DNA of 64,000 nt from Lysobacter silvisoli (GTDB lineage Bacteria > Pseudomonadota > Gammaproteobacteria > Xanthomonadales > Xanthomonadaceae): assembly GCF_003382365.1 (NCBI RefSeq), contig NZ_QTSU01000001.1, positions 1,922,001 through 1,986,000 of the forward strand, given 5' to 3'. The notes below the pieces were generated by a model. The model had not been told where the DNA came from. It worked only from the letters and a program-made list of their open reading frames with translations, and searched no databases. The translations under genes were made by a program, and so were the position numbers. Of the stretch, positions 26,781 through 36,920 are shown piece after piece; the stretch's first letter is position 1; each line of letters begins with the position of its first letter.

Positions 26781-27698
26781 ATGCCGCGTTACGTGCCGCT
26801 CCCCCTGCGCGCCGTCGTCCTCGCCGCCGCGCTCGTCGCGGCGGGCGGTTGCGCGCGCCAGAAGCCCGGCGAGAGCGGCAGTTCGCTCAACGGCATGCTG
26901 GTCGACGGCCAGCTCGACGAGATCAGCGGCCTGGCCGCCTCGCGCCGCCACCGCGGCGTGCTGTGGATGATCGACGACGGCGGCAACCCCGAGCGCCTGT
27001 TCGCGGTGGCCACCGACGGCGAGCGCCGCGCGACCTACCGCGTCGAGGGCGTGACCAAGACCGACTGGGAGGACATCGCCTCCTTCCGCCTGGACGGCCG
27101 CGACTACCTGCTGATCGCCGACACCGGCGACAACGGCGGCCTGCGCCGCAGCCTGCAGTTGCACGTGATCGAGGAGCCGACCAAGCTGGAGAACGCGCGC
27201 CTGCGCCCGGCCTGGTCGATCGCCTTCCGCTGGCCCGACGGCGCGCGCGACTGCGAGGCGGTGGCGGTGGACGCGGCCAACGGCCGCATCCTGCTGATCT
27301 CGAAGAAGCGCCAGCCGCCGGAGTTGTTCACCCTGCCGCTGCGCCCGCGCGGCACCGAGCTGTTGACCGCGCAGCGCACCGGCGAGCTGGCCGGGGTGCC
27401 CGAACCCAGCGCCGAGCAGCTCAAGCAAAACCCGCGCGGCGCCCGCCTGCAAGGCCAGGTCACCGCCGCCGACGTCTCGCCCGACGGCCGCACCCTGGCG
27501 GTGATGACCTACCGCTACCTGCTGCTGTACCCGCGCCAGACCGGTCAGGGCTGGGGCAGCGCCGTCGCCGGCAAGCCCAAGGTCATCGCCCTGCCCTGGC
27601 TGCCCCAGGCCGAGGCCCTGGGCTGGTCGGCCGACGGCCGCGCCCTGTACGCCACGGGCGAGTTCGTGCCGGCGCCGCTGTACCGCATCACCCCCTGA
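26781..27698 (+). CDS. Putative beta-propeller lipoprotein
   Basis: 305 residues with a lipoprotein signal ending in AAGGC (C24). The mature protein is made of beta-strand repeats typical of propellers: LDEISGLAASRRHRGVLWMIDDGGN, EDIASFRLDGRDYLLIADTGDNG, CEAVAVDAANGRILLISKKR, AADVSPDGRTLAVMTYR and EALGWSADGRALYATGEF. The spacing of SGLA-, DTGDN- and SPDGR-type turns suggests about six blades. No catalytic motif is seen; exterior sugar or peptide binding is possible. Divergent from purT. Confidence 0.78.
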   Translation: MPRYVPLPLRAVVLAAALVAAGGCARQKPGESGSSLNGMLVDGQLDEISGLAASRRHRGVLWMIDDGGNPERLFAVATDGERRATYRVEGVTKTDWEDIASFRLDGRDYLLIADTGDNGGLRRSLQLHVIEEPTKLENARLRPAWSIAFRWPDGARDCEAVAVDAANGRILLISKKRQPPELFTLPLRPRGTELLTAQRTGELAGVPEPSAEQLKQNPRGARLQGQVTAADVSPDGRTLAVMTYRYLLLYPRQTGQGWGSAVAGKPKVIALPWLPQAEALGWSADGRALYATGEFVPAPLYRITP

Positions 27699-27791
27699 AA
27701 GCCCGGGCCGCCGCGCGGCCCTCCCGTCCATCCGCCCCGCCGCCCAGCCCTGGGAGGCCCGCGACCGTTCGTCCGACGGCGCTTGCGAAGA

Positions 27792-27812
27792 TTGATATCA
27801 ATTTGATATCAA
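27792..27812. promoter_or_regulatory. Twin TTGATATCAA palindromes upstream of the SPFH operon
   Basis: Two perfect copies of the 10-base palindrome TTGATATCAA at 27792-27801 and 27803-27812, centres 11 bases apart (about one helical turn), 44 bases before the SPFH start codon. The surrounding region is sharply AT-rich in a GC-rich genome. This looks like an operator for a dimeric or tetrameric repressor; the ribbon-helix-helix protein encoded in the same operon (29095-29286) is the obvious candidate. Confidence 0.65.
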
Positions 27813-27855
27813 TATCTCGAACCCACCATCAACCACCACGACGCGAGACCGCGCC

Positions 27856-28719
<864 letters not shown>

Positions 28720-28726
28720 GGCGCGC

Positions 28727-29098
28727 ATGGACAGCTCGCTCAACGCCCTGTTGCTGCCCGCGATCATGCTGGTCAGCGGCCTGCCGGTGCTGGTGGCCGC
28801 GGTGCTGGTCGGGCGCGGCCACCTGCACCTGATCAACGGCCTGGACGCCTCGCGCCTGCGCGATCCGGCCGCCGCGGCCGCGCGCTTCGCCCGCCTGCTG
28901 GCGCTGGTGGCCATCGCCATCTTCGCCTCGGCGCCGGGCTTCTACTGGGCGCACGGCGATGAGAGCCGCACCCTGGTCGTTGCGGCACTGCTGCTGGTCG
29001 CGGTCAACGGCCTGGCCGTGATCCTGCTGATGGCCGCGGCCAAGATCAAGCGCGAGTACCGCGACCCGCGCGCCGACGACCGGACCGGCCGCCGGTGA
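28727..29098 (+). CDS. Small membrane protein of unknown function
   Basis: 123 residues with three predicted membrane helices (about 8-28, 56-72, 84-103) and a basic, hydrophilic C-terminus ([18 protein letters not shown]). It begins 8 bases after the SPFH stop, and its own stop overlaps the regulator gene start (GTGA at 29095-29098), so it belongs to the same transcript. I see no conserved catalytic motif. A role alongside the SPFH scaffold in the inner membrane is inferred from position only. Confidence 0.72.
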   Translation: MDSSLNALLLPAIMLVSGLPVLVAAVLVGRGHLHLINGLDASRLRDPAAAAARFARLLALVAIAIFASAPGFYWAHGDESRTLVVAALLLVAVNGLAVILLMAAAKIKREYRDPRADDRTGRR

Positions 29099-29286
29099 GC
29101 GAGAAGAAAGCCTACCCGCTGCGCATCAGTGCCGACGTGCTGACGGCGGCGCAGCGCTGGGCCGACGACGAGTTGCGTTCGCTCAATGCGCAGATCGAAT
29201 ACGTGCTGCGCGACGCCCTGCGCAAGGCCGGACGCCTGCCCAACCAACCCTCCGCACCGTCCACTCAGGAAGACGAAACGCCATGA
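29095..29286 (+). CDS. Arc/MetJ-like ribbon-helix-helix DNA-binding protein
   Basis: 63 residues from a GTG start at 29095 overlapping the preceding stop. The N-terminal strand KAYPLRISADVLTAAQRWADD and the helices that follow (SLNAQIEYVLRDALRKAG) match the Arc-type ribbon-helix-helix fold: short beta-strand, helix A, turn, helix B with the hallmark N-Q-I-E segment. The tail is Pro-rich. Such proteins bind palindromic operators as paired dimers, so autoregulation through the twin TTGATATCAA sites at 27792-27812 is plausible. No toxin gene is adjacent, so it is not an obvious antitoxin. The stop overlaps the next start by 4 bases. Confidence 0.85.
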   Translation: MSEKKAYPLRISADVLTAAQRWADDELRSLNAQIEYVLRDALRKAGRLPNQPSAPSTQEDETP

Positions 29287-29465
29287 TCCACACGCAATGG
29301 AAGTACCTGGTCAGCGAAATCGGCCCGCAGTTGTTCGGCCCGTCGGCGAAGGAACGCGTCGCCGAGGAACTGAGCAAGCGCGGCACCCAGGGCTGGGAAC
29401 TGGTGACCGCGCACTACGACTCCGCCGGCATGACCACCCGTCTGTTCTTCAAGCAACCGGCCTGA
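29283..29465 (+). CDS. DUF4177-like small protein
   Basis: 60 residues. The sequence WKYLVSEIG ... LSKRGTQGWELVTAHYD ... RLFFKQP matches the pattern of DUF4177: a first strand W-x-Y, a helix, then the hallmark G-W-E-L-V and a last strand ending in F-F-K. The fold is a small alpha/beta of unknown activity. Its start overlaps the regulator stop (ATGA), so translation is coupled. It is followed 35 bases later by the small membrane-protein gene. Confidence 0.85.
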   Translation: MIHTQWKYLVSEIGPQLFGPSAKERVAEELSKRGTQGWELVTAHYDSAGMTTRLFFKQPA

Positions 29466-29500
29466 GCGCGATCGCGCCAGCCGCACCGAGGAGATTCGCC

Positions 29501-29638
29501 ATGCTCCACATCGTCAAGCTGATCGAACGCCGCTTTTCGCCCGAGAAGGCGCCGCGGCGCCGCCCCGCCCTGGTCGCCTCGCTGCTGACGCTGTCGGCCA
29601 CCGGCATGGTCCTGGGTTCGTTGTTGCTGCTGCGCTGA
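29501..29638 (+). CDS. Small single-pass membrane protein (45 residues)
   Basis: The ATG at 29501 follows GAGGAGATTCGCC, a strong ribosome site, and reads MLHIVKLIERRFSPEKAPRR, then one hydrophobic helix (about 22-44, ending LLLLR). The stop TGA is 1 base before the ATG of the next gene. Its place inside the SPFH operon suggests a role at the same membrane site. I do not recognise a family. Confidence 0.65.
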   Translation: MLHIVKLIERRFSPEKAPRRRPALVASLLTLSATGMVLGSLLLLR

Positions 29639-29639
29639 G

Positions 29640-30182
29640 ATGACGCGCTACGCCGTTCCCGCCCCCGGCCGCGCGGCATTGCTGGTGCCCGCGGTCTCGC
29701 TGATCGCGGCGCTGGCAGGCGTGGCTTACGCGGTACTGCGCTCGCGCGAGGATCCGCAGGCGCTGCAACTGGCGTGGATCGCGCTGCCGGTGCTGGCGCT
29801 GGTGTCGGGCCTGATCTGGCTGGGCGCGCGCCGACGCTCGGTGGAATTGGATGGCGCCACCCTGATCGTGCGCGCCGGCCCGCATACGCGGCGCGTGCCG
29901 GTGTCGGAACTGGACCTGGCGCAGGCGCGCGTGGTCGATCTGGACGAGCACACCGGCCTGCGACCGTCGATCAAGACCCTGGGCAGCGCCCTGCCCGGTT
30001 ACCAGGCTGGCTGGTTCCGCATGCGCGATGGCTGGCGCAAGGGCTACTACCTGCTCACCTCGCGCCAGCGCGTGCTGTGCCTGCCCGAACGCGGCGGTGC
30101 CACGCTGCTGCTGTCGCTGGAACAACCGCAGGCCTTGCTCGATGCACTGCAGGCCGTGGCGCCGCGGGGCCGCTCCCGCTAA
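29640..30182 (+). CDS. PH-domain-like membrane protein
   Basis: 180 residues. Two membrane helices (about 13-33 and 43-62) precede a beta-rich domain (RRRSVELDGATLIVRAGPHTRRVPVSELDLAQARVVDL ... GYYLLTSRQRVLCLPERGGATLLLSLEQPQALLDAL), the alternating strand pattern of bacterial PH (bPH) domains: two transmembrane helices plus a cytoplasmic bPH domain. A lipid- or protein-docking role is likely. It starts 1 base after the preceding stop and ends 9 bases before the M15 peptidase gene, so it belongs to the SPFH transcript. Confidence 0.75.
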   Translation: MTRYAVPAPGRAALLVPAVSLIAALAGVAYAVLRSREDPQALQLAWIALPVLALVSGLIWLGARRRSVELDGATLIVRAGPHTRRVPVSELDLAQARVVDLDEHTGLRPSIKTLGSALPGYQAGWFRMRDGWRKGYYLLTSRQRVLCLPERGGATLLLSLEQPQALLDALQAVAPRGRSR

Positions 30183-30191
30183 CCTGCGCGC

Positions 30192-31022
30192 ATGCGCAGC
30201 GACGCCCGACGATCGGCCCGGGGCCCCAGCGGCACCGATCTCATCAACACACCGGACATCGAACTCTGGCCCGGCGGCCTGCTGCGCGCGCGCAACGGCC
30301 ACGACGCCCGCGCCCTGGCGCGCGCGCGCCATGTGCTGCGGCGCAAGCGCGACGGCCAGTACCTGGCCGCCGACCTGCCCGAGGGCCTGCTGCCGCTGGT
30401 GCAGCGGCTGACCCGCGAGCCCGGCATCGAACAGGCCCTGGACGCGCTGCAGCGCGCCGCCGCGCCGCGCCGGCCGGGCCTGGAACGCATCGCCGAACTG
30501 CCTTTGGACCGGCTGGAAGAACGCCTGCACGCGCTGGGCCTGGACGCCGACGGCTACGGCGAGCGCACCGGCCTGGACCTGGTGCCCGAGCCCGACCGCC
30601 TGGCCTACGCCGGCCACGACCGCTACCGCCGCCCGCTGTGGCTGCACCCGCTGGCCGCGCGCGCCTGGTCGCACCTGCACGAGGCCGCGCTGCGCGACGG
30701 CGTGGTGCTGGAGGCGATCTCCGGCTACCGCAGCCACGACTACCAACTGGGCATCTTCGAACGCAAGCTCGCGCGCGGGCAGAGCGTGGAGCAGATCCTC
30801 ACCGTCAACGCCGCGCCCGGCTACAGCGAACACCACTCCGGCCTGGCCCTGGACATCGGCGCGCCGGACCAGCCGCCGGCCGAGGAATCCTTCGAAACCA
30901 CCGCCGCCTTCGCCTGGCTGCGCGAGCACGCGCCCGGCCGCGGTTTCGTCATGAGCTACCCGCGCGACAACCCGCATGGGATCGTGTACGAGCCGTGGCA
31001 TTGGAAGTTCCTGGCCGCCTGA
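30192..31022 (+). CDS. M15-family D-alanyl-D-alanine carboxypeptidase (VanY-type)
   Basis: 276 residues. The C-terminal half has the M15B zinc motif S-x-H-x-x-G-x-A-x-D at 212-221 (SEHHSGLALD; H214 and D221 bind zinc) and the second motif EPWHW, with E267 and H270. The preceding GYRSHDYQLGIF is also typical. It trims D-Ala from peptidoglycan peptides in the periplasm, but the N-terminal 100 residues carry no recognisable signal peptide and are Arg-rich, so export is uncertain. It may instead act cytoplasmically or be exported by another route. Last gene of the rightward block. Confidence 0.88.
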   Translation: MRSDARRSARGPSGTDLINTPDIELWPGGLLRARNGHDARALARARHVLRRKRDGQYLAADLPEGLLPLVQRLTREPGIEQALDALQRAAAPRRPGLERIAELPLDRLEERLHALGLDADGYGERTGLDLVPEPDRLAYAGHDRYRRPLWLHPLAARAWSHLHEAALRDGVVLEAISGYRSHDYQLGIFERKLARGQSVEQILTVNAAPGYSEHHSGLALDIGAPDQPPAEESFETTAAFAWLREHAPGRGFVMSYPRDNPHGIVYEPWHWKFLAA

Positions 31023-31037
31023 GCGGCCGGCACGAGC

Positions 31038-31415
31038 TCAGATCGTTTCTCCCAGCCTGAAGATGGGCAGGTACAACGCCCATGCGCACAGCGGCAATAC
31101 CACCAGCGCGCCGAGCAGGCCGCACAGTCCGGCCGCGAGTGCGCGATAGCGGCGCCGCGGCCAGTACATCCGCACCAGCACGACTAAAAGCGGCAGCACC
31201 CACAGTCCCAGGTAGCCGTCTACCAACCAGCGTGTGGGCGGCGACAGTTCGGCCCCGAAAGAACGAAAGGTCTCCGCGAACATCGGCACGGCCAAGGTCG
31301 GCACCAGCGCGGCGAATACGGCCGACAGCAGGCCTAGGACGAGCCACAGCGGATGACCGGCACTGGTTGCGGGAGGAACGGAAGTAGCGGGAGCCTGGTA
31401 GGGATCGTGGGTCAT
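31038..31415 (-). CDS. Small membrane protein of unknown function
   Basis: The ATG at 31415 follows AGGAGCGCTAATGCC and gives 125 residues, beginning MTHDPYQAPATSVPP, a short Pro-rich cytoplasmic lead. Three or four predicted membrane helices follow (about 21-43, 60-80, 88-115), with RMYWPRRRYRAL between two of them. It lies 4 bases after the stop of the upstream 77-residue gene. It has the look of the many DUF4328-like or related xanthomonad membrane proteins, but I cannot place it. Confidence 0.65.
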   Translation of the reverse strand: MTHDPYQAPATSVPPATSAGHPLWLVLGLLSAVFAALVPTLAVPMFAETFRSFGAELSPPTRWLVDGYLGLWVLPLLVVLVRMYWPRRRYRALAAGLCGLLGALVVLPLCAWALYLPIFRLGETI

Positions 31416-31419
31416 GGCA

Positions 31420-31653
31420 TTAGCGCTCCTGCCCGCCGCCACCTGAAGCATGGCCTATAGAGCGCATATCTAGGACCGGTTTATCCAAGGCCTCCAGCAT
31501 CAACTCAAGCTGCTCTCTTAATTCCTGGATGTTCTCACCGTAGACATAAGTCGGGGAGACGTGGGTCGCCACTGGGACGCCAATCGAGTCGTAGTAAACA
31601 TCGTAGATGACGAGTTCGTCGTCGCTTCGGACAACGCGAAAATTAAAAGCCAT
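31420..31653 (-). CDS. Small protein of unknown function, low-GC
   Basis: 77 residues, acidic, beta-rich (MAFNFRVVRSDDELVIYDVYYD) with a helix (IQELREQLELMLEALDKP) and a Gly-rich tail. No signal or membrane segment. The coding region and its upstream 70 bases are clearly lower in GC than the surroundings, suggesting recent acquisition. It precedes a small membrane-protein gene by 4 bases in the same direction. Its size and acidic character would suit an immunity- or antitoxin-like role, but nothing in the sequence proves this. Confidence 0.6.
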   Translation of the reverse strand: MAFNFRVVRSDDELVIYDVYYDSIGVPVATHVSPTYVYGENIQELREQLELMLEALDKPVLDMRSIGHASGGGGQER

Positions 31654-31718
31654 ATCGGCACCTCATTACCGACGAATCCCACCAGATGCGAGCAATCACC
31701 GTCGCCCCACATTGAAAG

Positions 31719-32090
31719 CTAAGCGGCCGCATACCGGACCAACGCGAACGCCAGCGCAAACACATAGCCATAAGAAAACTTATCCAACCGCACCAGATCG
31801 CCGCCGCGGCGTGATCGCCATGAGCCGATGACGCTCAAGACCAGGCCGACAGCGACCGGAGTGATCGCCAGGTTGGCCATTTGCGCCATGGGATGCGAAA
31901 TCAGCTGCTGTGGGAAGAGCATCAGCGAAAGCCAGCCCAGCCCGCCACCGAGCAAGACATAGATCACCACCGAGACCACGGGCGGCACGGCCGGGCGATC
32001 CCGCTTGAAGCCGTGCAAGCCCAGTTCGACCAGCACCTCCAACACCAACTGGATGACGAACTCCAGCAGCAGTTCTAGCAGGATCGACAA
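31719..32090 (-). CDS. Small membrane protein of unknown function
   Basis: 123 residues with an unusually Leu/Val/Glu-rich N-terminus (MSILLELLLEFVIQLVLEVLVELG), then membrane helices at about 38-58, 75-92 and 108-122. It lies 20 bases downstream of the Mrr-like endonuclease gene in the same direction and may be co-transcribed with it. No motif I recognise. Codon use is slightly less GC-biased than in neighbouring housekeeping genes. Confidence 0.65.
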   Translation of the reverse strand: MSILLELLLEFVIQLVLEVLVELGLHGFKRDRPAVPPVVSVVIYVLLGGGLGWLSLMLFPQQLISHPMAQMANLAITPVAVGLVLSVIGSWRSRRGGDLVRLDKFSYGYVFALAFALVRYAAA

Positions 32091-32109
32091 AACCGCTCTC
32101 CTTGCTGCC

Positions 32110-32997
32110 TCAATCCTCTGCGGCCAGGAACCACACCGGCTTCAGCGGCAAGCGCCGACGCGCGGCGTCCTCGAGCTTCGAATAATGTTCGATCCACAGC
32201 TCCACCAGCTTGGTGGTGTCCAGCAGGGTGACGCGGCGATGCGATTGGCGCGCTTCCAGTTCGGCATCCCGAGTGAAGCCCGACATGGCCACGAACAGGC
32301 CTACATCGCCCTCACCCAGCACCGCCATGAAGCTGCGCAAGCCGACCACGTCGATGCGCGGCGAATGGGCGTTGCGCTTGACCTGCACCTTGATGCGCGG
32401 CGGGCGGGTGCCCAAGGGATCGTTGTAGGCGATCACGTCCACGCCGCCGTCTTTTCCGGTCGGTGCGATCCACGCGACGTGGTAGCCCATCGCACGCAGC
32501 AACTCGCCGACCAACTCCTGGAACTCGTAGGGCGGCATGCCGGCCAGGAACTGCTCGATCTCCTTCCAAGCCACCTCCTCGGCCTCTTCCAGGGTGATGA
32601 CCGCCGAGGTCTCCGCCGCTTCTTCGGCCGGTGTGTCCTCCGCAGCGGCAGGCTGTGCCTTGCGCCAGGTCCAATACAGGCGCTCGGCCTGGCGGTAGAA
32701 CTTTTCCGGATCTGTAATCTGGGCGAACGCTGCCGCGCCCTCGTCGCTGACCGTCCACACGCCCTTGTGCTTGACCAGCCAACCGGCCTTGACGCAGGAC
32801 ACGGTGGCGAATCGCACGATGCGCTCGAAACGCCGTCCGCCGGACTCGTAGTCGCCGGCCTCGTAGGCGGTGAGCTGCACCGACTTCTCCAGAGCGGCCA
32901 ATGCGTCGGCCGCGCGCATGCCGTCGCGCTGTCCCTGCAGGATTTCGAACAATTTGCGTATCAGCAGGCCGGTCCTGGCCTTGGTGACGTCCGCCAT
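32110..32997 (-). CDS. Mrr-like restriction endonuclease
   Basis: The ATG at 32997 gives 295 residues; an upstream Met at 33057 lies in the purA terminator and is unlikely. Residues 1-95 form the Mrr N-terminal winged-helix domain (RTGLLIRKLFEILQGQRDGM; KAGWLVKHKGVWTVSDEGAAAF). Residues about 150-265 are an Mrr_cat PD-(D/E)xK nuclease: YEFQELVGELLRAMG, catalytic D187 (KDGGVDVIA) and Q205/K207 (KVQVKR). Mrr enzymes cut modified or foreign DNA. The 55-residue linker between the domains is acidic. It may form a small defence set with the three genes downstream, which is inference. Confidence 0.92.
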   Translation of the reverse strand: MADVTKARTGLLIRKLFEILQGQRDGMRAADALAALEKSVQLTAYEAGDYESGGRRFERIVRFATVSCVKAGWLVKHKGVWTVSDEGAAAFAQITDPEKFYRQAERLYWTWRKAQPAAAEDTPAEEAAETSAVITLEEAEEVAWKEIEQFLAGMPPYEFQELVGELLRAMGYHVAWIAPTGKDGGVDVIAYNDPLGTRPPRIKVQVKRNAHSPRIDVVGLRSFMAVLGEGDVGLFVAMSGFTRDAELEARQSHRRVTLLDTTKLVELWIEHYSKLEDAARRRLPLKPVWFLAAED

Positions 32998-33055
32998 GGG
33001 TCCCCTCCCCTCCGTCTGCCTGCACTTTACGGGGCAAACCGGCGATCGCTCAACC

Positions 33056-33086
33056 AAAGAAAAAGCCCCGCACTGCGGGGCCTTTT
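33056..33086 (-). terminator. Rho-independent terminator of purA
   Basis: On the minus strand GCCCCGC pairs with GCGGGGC around a 3-base loop, followed by TTTTTCTTT. It lies 23 bases after the purA stop. The plus strand also shows a T-run after the stem, so it may act in both directions. Confidence 0.9.
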
Positions 33087-33108
33087 CCTCCTACCGATCC
33101 GCCGGCGC

Positions 33109-34659
<1,551 letters not shown>

Positions 34660-34848
34660 TCAGCCGCGTACCAGCCACAAAGCCGCCACGCCGATGGCGG
34701 CGGCGATCGCGCCAACCAGGCGCAGCTGGCGGTCGGGCATGGCCTGCAACTGCTCGGCGGCGCGCTTCCAGCCGCGCGGCGCCACCAGCAGGAACAGCCC
34801 TTCCAGCACTGCGACCAGGCACAGCGCCGAGACCAGCTCGGCGCTCAT
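34660..34848 (-). CDS. DUF2065 small membrane protein
   Basis: 62 residues with two membrane helices (about 6-24 and 43-60) and the loop RGWKRAAEQLQAMPDRQLRLVG. This is the DUF2065 protein (YjeT in Escherichia coli) that lies between hflC and purA in many gammaproteobacteria. It begins 2 bases after the hflC stop. Function unknown; the conserved location next to HflKC suggests an envelope role. Confidence 0.88.
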   Translation of the reverse strand: MSAELVSALCLVAVLEGLFLLVAPRGWKRAAEQLQAMPDRQLRLVGAIAAAIGVAALWLVRG

Positions 34849-34850
34849 GC

Positions 34851-35714
34851 TCAGCGGTCGGACTTGAGGTACTGCAGGAACGGGTCGTTGCGATCGAGCA
34901 CGATCACGCTGTCGCCGTCCTTGAACGACTGCCGGTAGGCCTCCAGGCTGCGCTGGAAGGCGTAGAAGGCCGGATCCTTGTTGGCGGCGGCGGCGTAGGC
35001 ACGGGTGGCCTCGGCGTCGCCTTCGCCGCGCAGGCGCTGGGCGTCGCGCTCGGCCTCGGCCACGATCACGGTGCGGTCGCGGTCGGCCTTGGCCTTGATC
35101 GTTTGCGACTGCTCGGTGCCCTCGGCGCGCAGCTGGCTGGCCACCTGCTGGCGCTGCGAGCGCATCTGCGCGTATACCGAGGCCAGCACGTTGCTGTCCT
35201 GCGGCAGGTCGATGCGCTTGATCCGGATATCGACGATGCGCACGCCCAGGGTCGCGGCGCCGCGGTTGATGCCTTCCAGCTGCTTGCCGATCACGCTGGC
35301 GCGGTCGCCGGAGACCACCTGCAACAGCGTGCGCGAGTTGATCTCGTTACGCAGCGAGTTCTTGATGATCGGCGACAGGCGCTCGGACGCGGTCTTCTCG
35401 TCGCCGCCGGTGGCCTGGTAGAAGCGACGCAGGTCTTCGATCTGGCCGATGGCGAAGAAGTCGACGCTGACGTCGAGCTTGTCGGCGGTGAGGTAGCGTT
35501 CGGGGTCGGTCTGCAGCACCTGCAGGCGGCGGTCGAACACGGCCGCGTTCTCGATCAGCGGCCACTTGAAGTGCAGGCCGGGACCCACGTCCTGGCGGAC
35601 GATGGTGCCGAAGCGGAACACGATCGCGCCGTCGCCTTCCTTGACCACGAACATAGAGCCCAGCAGCGCCAGCAGCGCGGCCACGGCCAGGGCGATCCAG
35701 ACGGGATATCTCAT
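34851..35714 (-). CDS. hflC: HflC, SPFH-domain modulator of FtsH
   Basis: 287 residues. An N-terminal membrane anchor (about 4-22) is followed by an SPFH domain (FVVKEGDGAIVFRFGTIV; GPGLHFKWPLIENAAVFDRRLQVL) and a long C-terminal coiled coil (QLRAEGTEQSQTIKAKADRDRTVIVAEAERDAQRLRGEG). With HflK it forms a periplasmic cage around the FtsH protease and limits its action on membrane proteins; ftsH itself lies at 42-44 kb. Its start overlaps the hflK stop by 4 bases (ATGA), giving coupled, near-equal synthesis. Confidence 0.97.
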   Translation of the reverse strand: MRYPVWIALAVAALLALLGSMFVVKEGDGAIVFRFGTIVRQDVGPGLHFKWPLIENAAVFDRRLQVLQTDPERYLTADKLDVSVDFFAIGQIEDLRRFYQATGGDEKTASERLSPIIKNSLRNEINSRTLLQVVSGDRASVIGKQLEGINRGAATLGVRIVDIRIKRIDLPQDSNVLASVYAQMRSQRQQVASQLRAEGTEQSQTIKAKADRDRTVIVAEAERDAQRLRGEGDAEATRAYAAAANKDPAFYAFQRSLEAYRQSFKDGDSVIVLDRNDPFLQYLKSDR

Positions 35715-36829
35715 CGGGTGGGCTCCTCGCCGCGCGGGCTGCGGGCCGGACGCGGCAGGCCGGAGCTGGCGCTCTCGGACGGGGTAGCCACGGTGGACGG
35801 CAGCAATTCGGGGGTCAGCAGCGGCGCCTGCGACGCGCTACCGGCGCCGCGCCGCTCGGGCAGCGGCACGTACAGCAGCTGGCGCGAATCGCCGCCGACG
35901 ATCTTGCGGTTCTCGCTCATCACCTGCTGCACGGTTTCCAGCCACAGGCGCTTGCGGGTCACGTCCGGCGCGTTCTTGTACTGGTCCACCAGCAGCGAGA
36001 AGCGCGCCGCGTCGCCTTCGGCGCGGGCGATCTGCGCGGTCTTGTAGCCCTCGGCCTCGGCGCGCACCTGCGCGGCCTGGCCGCGCGCTTCGGGCACGAC
36101 CTTCTTGGCGTAGGCCTCGGCCTGATTGATCAGGGTGGTCTTGTCGGCGCTGGCGCGCTGGGCCTCGTCGAAGGCGTCCTTAACCTCGTCCGGCGGGCGC
36201 GCGTTGGGCAGCGCCAGCTCGGTCACCACCAGGCCGGTGTGGTAAGCGCCCAGCGACTGCTGCAGGCGCGTGCGCACGGTGGTGGTCAGGGCGCTGCGCG
36301 AATACAGCACGCTGTCCAGGTCGGAACGGCCGATCACCTCGCGCACCGCGCTCTGCGCGGCCTGCTGCAGCACCGCGGCCGCGTCGCGCGAGCCGTACAG
36401 GTATTGCTGCGGATCGCCGATGCGGTACTGCACGTTGATCTCGACGTTGACGATGTTGCCGTCGCGGGTCAGCACCGGCACGTTGTCGCTGTAGGCGTTG
36501 CTCTGGGTGGCGTTGACCTTGGTCACCCGCTCGATCGGCCACGGCGCCTTGAAATGCGGGCCCGGCTGCAGGATGCGCGCGAACTGGCCGAAGCGCAGGA
36601 CCACGCCGCGCTCCTGCTCGGTCACCAGCACGAAGCAGTTGAACACCAGCCACAGGCCCAGGACCAGCGCGACCCAGCGCAGGATGCCGCCGCCACCGCC
36701 GCCGAACACGCCGCGCAGGGTGTCGAGCACGGCATCCAGGCCGCGGCCGTCGGGTTTGCGTTGCCGCGGCGGCCGACCGTTGGGGTCGGAGCCGCCGGAA
36801 TTGTCGCTACCAGGGGTATTCCAGGCCAT
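35711..36829 (-). CDS. hflK: HflK, SPFH-domain modulator of FtsH
   Basis: 372 residues. The cytoplasmic N-terminus is Gly/Asn/Pro-rich (MAWNTPGSDNSGGSDPNGRPP), as in all HflK proteins, then a membrane helix at about 50-72, the SPFH domain (LVTEQERGVVLRFGQFARILQPGPHFKAPWPIERVTKVN) and coiled coil (AKKVVPEARGQAAQVRAEAEGYKTAQIARAEG). The Ser/Ala/Pro-rich C-terminus is disordered. It partners HflC (overlapping start/stop). HflX ends 91 bases upstream in the same direction, so hfq-hflX-hflK-hflC may be one transcript. Confidence 0.97.
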   Translation of the reverse strand: MAWNTPGSDNSGGSDPNGRPPRQRKPDGRGLDAVLDTLRGVFGGGGGGILRWVALVLGLWLVFNCFVLVTEQERGVVLRFGQFARILQPGPHFKAPWPIERVTKVNATQSNAYSDNVPVLTRDGNIVNVEINVQYRIGDPQQYLYGSRDAAAVLQQAAQSAVREVIGRSDLDSVLYSRSALTTTVRTRLQQSLGAYHTGLVVTELALPNARPPDEVKDAFDEAQRASADKTTLINQAEAYAKKVVPEARGQAAQVRAEAEGYKTAQIARAEGDAARFSLLVDQYKNAPDVTRKRLWLETVQQVMSENRKIVGGDSRQLLYVPLPERRGAGSASQAPLLTPELLPSTVATPSESASSGLPRPARSPRGEEPTR

Positions 36830-36920
36830 GCCTGCTCCAAAGGGGAATCTGCACCCGCGTTCAGCTTGCGGGTCGGTTGATTCTAGGTGGGGGCCCCGGC
36901 GGCCTCAAGCAAGGTGGCCG

